Below are positions 56,692 to 64,000 of a stretch of DNA of 64,000 nucleotides, one piece after another. The first letter of the stretch is position 1. The number at the start of each line of letters is the position of its first letter. The position numbers and the translations under genes were made by a program. The DNA comes from Pedobacter sp. WC2423 (GTDB lineage: Bacteria; Bacteroidota; Bacteroidia; Sphingobacteriales; Sphingobacteriaceae), in assembly GCF_040822065.1 (NCBI RefSeq), contig NZ_CP162005.1:3410001-3474000 (forward strand), given 5' to 3'. A model generated the notes under the pieces. It was not told where the DNA came from. It saw only the letters and a program-made list of their open reading frames with translations, and did not search any database.

Positions 56692-57303
56692 ATGGCAGAG
56701 ACGGATAAAAAAAGGGAGCTAATTATAGAGGGTGCAATCAAGCGTTTTATACATTTTGGCATCAATAAAACTACGATGAATGAAATAGCAGAGGATTTAT
56801 CTGTTTCTAAACCTTCATTATATTATTACTTCCCAGATAAAACCAGTTTAATTCTTGGTGTAGTAGAGCGGATTTTCAAAGATTATTTCGACGTTTTATA
56901 CGCTGATTTAAAACAATCAGCCAATATTGAAACTACATTGTTGAACATTGTAGAAATCAAACACCGTTTTTTTCTGCGCTATTATATGCTGCATTTATCT
57001 AATGGAAATCCGGATTCTTCACTGAACTCAGTTGAATTAAAATCATATTTAGAAAAAATGCTGGAGAAAAATGTTCAGTTTCACGAAAAAATATTTGAGA
57101 TGGCTATAGAAAACAAAGAGATTGCTCCTCAGGAGGATATCTCTAAACTGGCCGAACTCTACTTATCCTGCCAGTCAGGTTTGACTTCTTTATGTGTCAT
57201 GCATGGGAATAAAGAACTTTTTCCAGGAAAAAAAGAGTTAAAAATAATGAAGGAAAAACAAATAAGCCTCTCTAAAATATTCATCAAAGGATTAAAAAAT
57301 TAA
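56692..57303 (+). CDS. TetR-family regulator 2, leader of the efflux operon
   Basis: 203 residues. HTH: IIEGAIKRFIHFGINKTTMN, EIAEDLSVSKPSLYYYFPDK; the ligand-binding half is different from regulator 1. It lies 30 bases upstream of the TolC gene on the same strand and has a palindrome over its start site, so it probably represses its own operon until a pump substrate binds. Confidence 0.92.
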   Translation: MAETDKKRELIIEGAIKRFIHFGINKTTMNEIAEDLSVSKPSLYYYFPDKTSLILGVVERIFKDYFDVLYADLKQSANIETTLLNIVEIKHRFFLRYYMLHLSNGNPDSSLNSVELKSYLEKMLEKNVQFHEKIFEMAIENKEIAPQEDISKLAELYLSCQSGLTSLCVMHGNKELFPGKKELKIMKEKQISLSKIFIKGLKN

Positions 57304-57333
57304 AATCAGCTCTATCAAACGAAAACCACGATC

Positions 57334-58656
57334 ATGACTAAAAGAGTAAAATCAATTCCCATCTTAATGCTCTGCCTGCTGTTCGCCAACCTGGTGAATG
57401 CACAAGAACAGCTTACGCTGAAAGATGCACTTAATTTTGCCATCGAAAACAATACAAATGTGCGTAAAGCAAAACTGGATATCGATGGTGGTAAATACAA
57501 AACACAGGAAGTAAAGGCACAGGCACTGCCACAAATTTCAGCAAATGCCGGATTGACTTACAACCCGATTATCGGACAGCTTGTTTTTGGTGATCAGGCA
57601 TTTACCTTAGGAAGAAAGTGGAATTCCAATGCGGGTATACAATTAAGTCAGCAGTTATTCAACCAGCAGGTTTTTACTGGCCTGAAAGCTTCAAAGACCA
57701 GCGAAAAGTACTATAACCTGAATGCAAATCTGACTGAAGAACAAATTATTGAATTAGTAGCCAATAATTATTACCAGGTTTTAGTAAGCAGACAACAATT
57801 GAATGTTATAGACACCAACATCAAAAATGTTAAAGTTGTAGAGAAAATCATTGCCAATCAATATCAAAATGGCTTAGCTAAGAAAATTGATGTGGACCGG
57901 ATCAAAGTTAATTTGACGAATTTGGAAACACAGCGTGAGCAAACTATAAATGCAGTAATACAACTGGAAAATCAATTGAAATATTCAATGGGCATGCCTG
58001 TTTCAACAACCATAACTTTACCACCTGATGAATTCAGTAAAGTAGAAACCTTACCTGCAATGGCAGATAGTGTTAACCTGGAGAACAGAACGGAAATCAG
58101 ATTATTGAATGTCCAAAAAGATTTATTAGGCTTGCAGCGTAAAGCCTATGTTGCTGAGTATTATCCGCAACTGTCCTTAACAGCTAACTTATCCAAAACT
58201 GGTCAGAGTGATAAATTCGATTTATTCAGCAAGCACGGAACTGCTTTTTACTATGACGCTTCGGCAATAGGACTCGCTTTAAAAATACCGATATTCAGTG
58301 GTTTTGCCACACGCTCGAAAATACGTCAGGCAGATGTGAATATCAAAAAGAACGATGAGGATATCAGAGAAACAAAAAACACTTTGAACCTGGCTTATGA
58401 AAATGCCAAAATCCAGTTGAGAAACAATATCAATACGATTAAATCTCAGCGTCAGAATGTACTGCTGGCTCAGGAGATCTACAACAGCACTCAAAACAAT
58501 TATAATAACGGGCTTGCTGCACTGACAGATCTTCTGGATACTGAAAACGCATTAACATCTGCACAAAACAGCTATACCCAGGCCTTACTGAACTACAAAA
58601 TTGCCGAAATACAACTAATCAAATCAAACGGAAATATAAAATCACTATTAAAATGA
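57334..58656 (+). CDS. TolC-family outer-membrane efflux protein
   Basis: 440 residues with signal peptide (ILMLCLLFANLVNAQ). Two repeats of the OEP domain: LTLKDALNFAIENNTNVRKA at the start and YPQLSLTANLSKTGQ...ALKIPIFSGFATRSKIRQA in the second, plus long amphipathic coiled-coil helices and YTQALLNYKIAEIQLIKS near the end. Outer-membrane duct of the RND system; overlaps the adaptor gene by 4 bases. Confidence 0.94.
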   Translation: MTKRVKSIPILMLCLLFANLVNAQEQLTLKDALNFAIENNTNVRKAKLDIDGGKYKTQEVKAQALPQISANAGLTYNPIIGQLVFGDQAFTLGRKWNSNAGIQLSQQLFNQQVFTGLKASKTSEKYYNLNANLTEEQIIELVANNYYQVLVSRQQLNVIDTNIKNVKVVEKIIANQYQNGLAKKIDVDRIKVNLTNLETQREQTINAVIQLENQLKYSMGMPVSTTITLPPDEFSKVETLPAMADSVNLENRTEIRLLNVQKDLLGLQRKAYVAEYYPQLSLTANLSKTGQSDKFDLFSKHGTAFYYDASAIGLALKIPIFSGFATRSKIRQADVNIKKNDEDIRETKNTLNLAYENAKIQLRNNINTIKSQRQNVLLAQEIYNSTQNNYNNGLAALTDLLDTENALTSAQNSYTQALLNYKIAEIQLIKSNGNIKSLLK

Positions 58657-59717
58657 AAAGAGGAATTATAACAGTCATTCTAATTATAGTTGTTATCGGA
58701 GCTATTGCTTTGGTACTTAAAAACAATAAGAAGAAAAATGACGCGCAAACGGCTTTGGTAGCTCAGGGAAGTGGTGCTATCAGTGTACGCGTGGCTCCAG
58801 TGAAAAAAGTAGCCGTTGATTTGGATTTTAGTGCGAATGGTAATTTTATACCTAAAAAAGAATTGAACTTTCTGTCAGAAAATGCAGGTCGTATCACAAA
58901 AATCTATGTAGAAGAAGGTGACCACGTACGTAAAGGACAAGTTTTAGCACATATTGATGCTGAGATTATCAATACAGATAAAGAAACTGCACAAGCCGCA
59001 TTAGACAATGCAATCAGAGATGAAGCCAGATATGCGAGTTCTTTCAAAACGGGTGGTGTAACACAACAACAACTTGATCAGGCAAAACTGGCTACCAGGA
59101 ATGCAAGACTAAGACTGCAAAGTTCTGCAAGAAGAGTAAGTGATGCGAATATCAAATCTCCGATTGATGGTATAGTGAATAAAAAATATATTGAAACGGG
59201 TGCTTTTGTAACCGCACAGGGTACGCAGTTGTTTGAATTGGTTGACGTTTCCAGACTAAAATTGAAAGTTAACGTCAACGAGGGCCAGGTTGCAAATCTT
59301 AAAACAGGTGAAACCGTACAAATTAAATCGAATGTATTCCCTTCTGACAACTTCTCAGGTAAAATTACTTTCATTGCTGCTAAAGCAGATGAGACCTTAA
59401 ACTTCCCTATTGAAATTGAAGTAGAAAACAACCACAAAAATACGATCAAAGCAGGGATGTATGGAACTGCAATTTTCAAATTTCCAGCACAGGCGGCTAC
59501 AATTACTATTCCACGCGGTTCATTTGTAGGCAGTGTAAGCAGTAACGAAGTTTTTGTACTGGGCGAAGGAAATATCGCAAAACAACGTAAAGTAGTTGCA
59601 GGCAGAATTATTGGTGATCAGGTAGAAATTCTTGACGGATTGAAAGAAGGTGAGACAGTAATCATCAGCGGACAGATCAATTTAGTTGATGGCAGCCCTG
59701 TTGCAATTATAAAATAA
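58653..59717 (+). CDS. RND efflux periplasmic adaptor (HlyD/MFP type)
   Basis: 354 residues anchored by an N-terminal membrane segment (GIITVILIIVVIGAIALVL). Lipoyl-like part GRITKIYVEEGDHVRKGQVLAHID, helical hairpin, then second lipoyl half IKSPIDGIVNKKYIETGAFV, beta-barrel, and membrane-proximal end EVEILDGLKEGETVIISGQ-like. It bridges the permease and TolC. Confidence 0.94.
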   Translation: MKRGIITVILIIVVIGAIALVLKNNKKKNDAQTALVAQGSGAISVRVAPVKKVAVDLDFSANGNFIPKKELNFLSENAGRITKIYVEEGDHVRKGQVLAHIDAEIINTDKETAQAALDNAIRDEARYASSFKTGGVTQQQLDQAKLATRNARLRLQSSARRVSDANIKSPIDGIVNKKYIETGAFVTAQGTQLFELVDVSRLKLKVNVNEGQVANLKTGETVQIKSNVFPSDNFSGKITFIAAKADETLNFPIEIEVENNHKNTIKAGMYGTAIFKFPAQAATITIPRGSFVGSVSSNEVFVLGEGNIAKQRKVVAGRIIGDQVEILDGLKEGETVIISGQINLVDGSPVAIIK

Positions 59718-59747
59718 TATCAGATCAGCATATAAATCTATATATAG

Positions 59748-62700
59748 ATGAAATTAACAGAAATATCAATAAAAAGACCTTCGCTTGTCATCGTTGTATT
59801 CAGCGTACTGACATTACTGGGTTTATTGAGCTACTTCTCTTTAAGTTATGAGTTGCTGCCCAAATTCTCTCAGAATGTTGTATCTATTTCTACAGTATAC
59901 CCAGGTGCATCGCCGAGTGAGGTAGAAAATACGGTAACCAAGAAAATTGAGGATGCAGTGTCCTCCATGGAGAATATCAAGAAACTGAATGCAGTTTCTT
60001 ACGAAAGTTTATCCGTAGTGACTATTACCCTGAATGATAAAGCGAATGTGGATTTATCATTAAATGAAGCACAACGTAAAGTAAACTCCATTCTGAAAGA
60101 TTTACCAACTGATGTAAAACCACCCTCATTAAATAAGTTCTCACTGGATGACTTACCAGTAATCACGATGTCAGCATCTGCAAAAATGGATGATGCTTCG
60201 TTCTACGATCTGATCGACAAACGTATTGCTCCGATTATATCCAGGGTAAACGGTGTTGCACAGGTGAACCTGGTAGGTGGCCAGGAACGTGAAATTGAAG
60301 TGGGTCTGGATGCAGACAAAATTCAAGGATACGGCTTATCCGTTTTACAAGTTCAGCAGTCAATTCTAACATCCAATCTTGACTTCCCTACTGGTAGTGT
60401 AAAAACACACGACCAGGATATATTAATTCGTTTATCTGGTAAGTACAAAAACGTAGATGAGCTGCGTAAATTAGTTGTAGGTACAGGAAAAGATGGTGCT
60501 CAGATTCGTTTGCAGGATATTGCAGATGTTAGAGATGCACAAAAAGAAGTGGAGAAATTAGCACGTATAGACCGTAAAGGTGCGATTGCAATACAAGTCA
60601 TCAAACAATCTGATGCGAATGCCGTAGAAGTAAGTAAAAGCGTTCACAAGGTAATCGAAACTTTGCAGAAGGATTACGTGAAAAATAACTTAAAAATCAC
60701 AATTGCTAATGACAGTTCTATTTTTACACTGGAATCTGCTGATGCAGTAATTCATGATTTAGTCCTCGCTATTATTCTCGTTGCTTTTGTGATGCTTTTC
60801 TTCTTGCACAGTATTAGAAATGCCCTGATTGTTATGGTTTCTATTCCAGCCTCACTGATCGCAACTTTTATTGGAATCAGCGTATTAGGTTATACTTTAA
60901 ACTTGATGTCTCTACTGGGCTTATCACTGGTAGTAGGTATTTTGGTGGATGACGCGATTGTGGTATTGGAGAATATTTACCGCCACATGGAAATGGGTAA
61001 AAATAAAGTACGTGCAGCGTACGATGCAACCAGCGAAATTGGTTTCACCGTAGTCTCCATTACCCTGGTAATTGTAGTTGTATTTTTCCCAATTGCTATA
61101 AGTACGGGTTTAGTTTCCAATATTTTGCGTCAGTTCTGTGTCGTAGTAATTATTGCGACTATGCTTTCATTATTAGCATCCTTCTCTATCGTTCCTCTTT
61201 TATCATCCCGTTTTGGTAAACTAGAGAAAATAGAAGGTAAGAACATATTTGGTCGTTTCATACTCTGGTTTGAAAAACAACTGCGCAAATTTACTGTCTG
61301 GATCACAAGTATCTTAGAGTGGTCTCTGGCAAACAGAACACTCACGATTGTAATTGTAGTTGTTCTGTTTGTAGCCTCAATAATACTAGCAGTTGCTGGA
61401 TACATCGGAACAGAGTTTTTCCCTAAAAGTGATAAAGGAGAATTCCTTGTACAAATAGAGCTTCCTAAGGACGCATCCATAGAACAAACGAATTTGATGA
61501 CACAAAAAGCAGAAGCCTTTTTAGTTAAAAAACCAGAAATCATACAGTTAATCACTACTGTTGGGCAATCAAGTGGTGATTTTGGAGGAACACAAGCTAC
61601 AGCCTATAAATCTGAGATCAATGTAAAATTGGTTGAACGCGATAAACGTGAAGACGTATCGAGTATTTATGCGACAAAAGTAAGTCGTGAACTGGCTAAA
61701 GTATTGGTGGGTGCTAAGGTAAAAACTGTTCCGATCAGTATTTTAGGTATTGCAGAAAATGCACCCATTGAACTGGTAGTTATGGGCTCAGACTTAGACA
61801 GCGCAATGAAATATGCCGAAGGTGCTAAGGCTGTTCTGGCGAAAATTAAAGGATCAGCAGAACTTAAACTATCCGTTGAGAACGGTAGCCCCGAGATTAA
61901 TGTACAAGTAGACCGCGATAAGATGGCCGCTCTGGGTCTTACCCTGCAAACAGTAGGTGCAACTATGCAAACTGCTTTTAGCGGAAATACAGACGGTAAA
62001 TTCCGTAGAGGAGAATACGAATATGACATTAATATCCGTTACCAGACATTTAACCGTAAAAACATTGACGATGTAAGAAATCTGATCTTTGTGAACACGA
62101 CAGGAAAACAGATTAAGTTATCCCAGTTTGCAGCGATTACTAATGGTTCAGGACCAAGTCAGTTGGAAAGAAGGGATAAGAGTACTTCTGTTTCAGTAAG
62201 AGCGCAATCTATTGGTCGCCCAACAGGCACAATTGTAGCAGAATTCCAAAAACAATTAGAAGATCTGGAAAAATCAGGTAAACTTAAAAAACCTATAGGT
62301 GTAAGTTATGTATGGGCAGGTGATGCTGAAAATCAGGGGGATGGTTTCGGAACCCTGGGTATAGCCTTATTAGCATCCGTTATATTGGTATATCTTATTA
62401 TGGTAGCGCTCTATGATAGTTTTGTATATCCTTTTGTCGTGATGTTCTCAATTCCTTTATCAGTTATCGGAGCATTGCTTGCACTAGCACTGACTAATAA
62501 TGCAATTAACATCTTTACAATTTTAGGGATGATTATGCTAATCGGACTGGTAGCGAAAAATGCGATTATCCTCGTCGATTTCACCAATCAAATGAGGTCT
62601 GAAGGAAAAACTACGCATGAGGCACTTATTCTGGCTAACCATGCACGTTTACGTCCAATTCTGATGACGACAATTGCCATGGTAATTGGTATGATGCCAA

Positions 62701-62939
62701 TTGCGTTAGCAAGTGGTGCAGGTGCAGAATGGAAAAACGGTTTGGCCTGGGTAATTATAGGAGGATTATTAAGTTCATTATTCCTGACGCTAATATTTGT
62801 ACCAGTAATGTACCAGTTATTTGACAGATTACTTGAACGTCTTGGATTGAATAAAAAAGGAGTCACTATTGATGAATTGATGGTAGAACCTTACGATCAT
62901 AAAGAAGTTCATGAATACGATTTAGATCAGCAGCATTAA
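59748..62939 (+). CDS. RND efflux permease (HAE1/AcrB type)
   Basis: 1063 residues, 12 membrane segments and two large periplasmic loops (after TM1 and TM7). N-terminus KLTEISIKRPSLVIVVFSV; TM4 proton relay VGILVDDAIVVLENIYRHME with the Asp pair; later GMIMLIGLVAKNAIILVDF and LRPILMTTIAMVIGMMPIAL. Drug or small-molecule/proton antiporter. Forms a complete tripartite pump with the two genes before it. Confidence 0.95.
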   Translation: MKLTEISIKRPSLVIVVFSVLTLLGLLSYFSLSYELLPKFSQNVVSISTVYPGASPSEVENTVTKKIEDAVSSMENIKKLNAVSYESLSVVTITLNDKANVDLSLNEAQRKVNSILKDLPTDVKPPSLNKFSLDDLPVITMSASAKMDDASFYDLIDKRIAPIISRVNGVAQVNLVGGQEREIEVGLDADKIQGYGLSVLQVQQSILTSNLDFPTGSVKTHDQDILIRLSGKYKNVDELRKLVVGTGKDGAQIRLQDIADVRDAQKEVEKLARIDRKGAIAIQVIKQSDANAVEVSKSVHKVIETLQKDYVKNNLKITIANDSSIFTLESADAVIHDLVLAIILVAFVMLFFLHSIRNALIVMVSIPASLIATFIGISVLGYTLNLMSLLGLSLVVGILVDDAIVVLENIYRHMEMGKNKVRAAYDATSEIGFTVVSITLVIVVVFFPIAISTGLVSNILRQFCVVVIIATMLSLLASFSIVPLLSSRFGKLEKIEGKNIFGRFILWFEKQLRKFTVWITSILEWSLANRTLTIVIVVVLFVASIILAVAGYIGTEFFPKSDKGEFLVQIELPKDASIEQTNLMTQKAEAFLVKKPEIIQLITTVGQSSGDFGGTQATAYKSEINVKLVERDKREDVSSIYATKVSRELAKVLVGAKVKTVPISILGIAENAPIELVVMGSDLDSAMKYAEGAKAVLAKIKGSAELKLSVENGSPEINVQVDRDKMAALGLTLQTVGATMQTAFSGNTDGKFRRGEYEYDINIRYQTFNRKNIDDVRNLIFVNTTGKQIKLSQFAAITNGSGPSQLERRDKSTSVSVRAQSIGRPTGTIVAEFQKQLEDLEKSGKLKKPIGVSYVWAGDAENQGDGFGTLGIALLASVILVYLIMVALYDSFVYPFVVMFSIPLSVIGALLALALTNNAINIFTILGMIMLIGLVAKNAIILVDFTNQMRSEGKTTHEALILANHARLRPILMTTIAMVIGMMPIALASGAGAEWKNGLAWVIIGGLLSSLFLTLIFVPVMYQLFDRLLERLGLNKKGVTIDELMVEPYDHKEVHEYDLDQQH

Positions 62940-62958
62940 GACAATTCGTTATAAATTT

Positions 62959-62988
62959 AAAAAAGGAACCCATTGTGGTTCCTTTTTT
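62959..62988 (+). terminator. Terminator of the efflux operon
   Basis: AAAAAAGGAACC / GGTTCCTTTTTT, 12 pairs, six-base loop, T tail. Confidence 0.9.
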
Positions 62989-63015
62989 GCGTTATAGAAA
63001 TGCATAACAGTAATT

Positions 63016-63849
63016 ATGAAATATATACTTTTATTTATCTTTCTTTTAACCTGCTCATTTGTGGTTAAGGCGCAGCATCCTCCAGTATTTGAAGGCATGA
63101 CTACAGACAGCACCAAACTCCTTTTAGGGGATATGGAACTGAATCTTATTCAATACACTTACAATGCACCCGGCATAAATTTCCTGGCTATTCATGACAA
63201 TGAAGATACTGGAGTAAAAGCTGCTTTTGATTACATCGCTATGAATGGAGGAAGTATTGTAGACTGTCAATATGGAGGCGCGAGAAATTTTAAGTTCATG
63301 CAGGATGAGGTTACTTATCAAACAGACCCTAACAGCATTTATACAGATGAAGGCATCCCGATCGGACTCGAGAAATATGGAGTATCCAGTGAAGCTGTAA
63401 TTGCCGAACTAAAAAAAACCGGTAAAACTATTCTCAAGACTTACAACCCTAAAAAATCAGCTTATATTTTTACCTTGCATAATAACGCAGACGGTGGATT
63501 TGGCATTCAAAGTTACCTGCCGGAAAACGAACTGGGAAGCACTGCAGACTCTGTTCACGTCAACTATGAAATGGATGAAGATGATATGATACTTGTCACC
63601 GAACTGAAACTCTTCAACCTGTTAAAAAAAGCAGATGTAAATGTGGTTTTGCAATCAGAAGAAGCAGTGGATGATGGTTCACTATCTATCTATGCCATGC
63701 AAAATAAAATTCCCTATATCAATGTAGAAGTACAACATGGTCATCAGGAAGAAAACCTCAGACTGATACAACTTGGTGTAACAACTTTAGCTGAAGCTTA
63801 TCCAAAACTGGGCATAAAAAAACCCGCAGCCGGGACTGCAGGTTTTTAA
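63016..63849 (+). CDS. Secreted protein with HxxE metal-site-like motif
   Basis: 277 residues with signal peptide (ILLFIFLLTCSFVVKAQ). I do not recognise the family. Seen: FLAIHDNEDTGVKAAF (an HxxE motif about 45 residues into the mature protein), YIFTLHNNADGGFGIQSY (a later His), and INVEVQHGHQEENLRL near the C-terminus. The HxxE...H...E pattern resembles M14-like zinc carboxypeptidases and aspartoacylases, so a periplasmic metal-dependent amidase or peptidase is a possibility. Its 3' end is inside a terminator hairpin. Confidence 0.7.
   Translation: MKYILLFIFLLTCSFVVKAQHPPVFEGMTTDSTKLLLGDMELNLIQYTYNAPGINFLAIHDNEDTGVKAAFDYIAMNGGSIVDCQYGGARNFKFMQDEVTYQTDPNSIYTDEGIPIGLEKYGVSSEAVIAELKKTGKTILKTYNPKKSAYIFTLHNNADGGFGIQSYLPENELGSTADSVHVNYEMDEDDMILVTELKLFNLLKKADVNVVLQSEEAVDDGSLSIYAMQNKIPYINVEVQHGHQEENLRLIQLGVTTLAEAYPKLGIKKPAAGTAGF
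63816..63847. terminator. Bidirectional terminator overlapping the gene end
   Basis: AAAAACCCGCAG...CTGCAGGTTTTT with a one-base bulge; it spans the last codons of the secreted-protein gene and serves the convergent lpdA. Confidence 0.75.
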
Positions 63850-63866
63850 TAACTATAGAACGAATC

Positions 63867-64000
<134 letters not shown>

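Overview
The window looks like chromosome of a Bacteroidetes bacterium of the Sphingobacteriaceae (Pedobacter-like). Grounds: moderate to low GC, a SusC/SusD pair with FecI/FecR regulators, DUF5686 and DUF4974 proteins, little Shine-Dalgarno signal, and several promoters that match the Bacteroidetes pattern TTG-N17..21-TAnnTTTG. The genus is inferred from protein style, not from a marker gene.

Layout. 0-11.3 kb is mostly housekeeping: the 3' part of ahcY, a divergent NodB-fold protein, pdxJ, gcvP, a CheY-like receiver, an MBL hydrolase, then the tight recJ-lptB-GH3 cluster. 11.8-18.7 kb holds a GAF histidine kinase, a Tat-exported phospholipase C, and a two-gene signalling unit: a cyclic-nucleotide-domain histidine kinase and a receiver/glutaredoxin-like/thioredoxin-reductase-like fusion that lacks its redox cysteines. 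18.8-21.3 kb is an aminophosphonate-type cassette (DUF5690 transporter plus TIGR03364-type oxidoreductase) whose first gene, a HAD phosphonatase-like hydrolase, survives only as a 21-codon stub. 21.3-36.5 kb is a mix of lipoproteins, an Fsr-like MFS exporter with a GntR regulator, a NuiA-like nuclease inhibitor, a PAS sensor without an ATPase domain, an acyl-CoA dehydrogenase, DUF5686, and a cupin/anti-sigma-like protein.

36.7-47.6 kb is one nutrient-uptake locus on the minus strand: ECF sigma, FecR anti-sigma, SusC, SusD, TlpA-like thioredoxin and an M16 zinc peptidase. The peptidase and the absence of glycosidases suggest that peptides, not glycans, are imported. 47.6-51.7 kb is an accessory, repeat-rich zone: a C-terminal ATPase remnant, a 946-bp segment bounded by 28-bp inverted repeats, a 42-nt piece of tRNA-Asn, an AbiEi/AbiEii toxin-antitoxin pair with two palindromic operators, and two intact tRNA-Asn genes. 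It reads as the scar of one or more mobile elements at a tRNA-Asn cluster; no integrase or transposase gene is seen.

51.8-64 kb returns to ordinary genes: a PfkB kinase, cytochrome-b5-like and lycopene-cyclase-domain proteins, an ECF sigma factor, murB, two tandem TetR genes, the second of which has a palindrome at its promoter and leads an RND tripartite efflux operon (TolC, HlyD-type adaptor, permease), a secreted protein with an HxxE motif, and the 3' end of lpdA.
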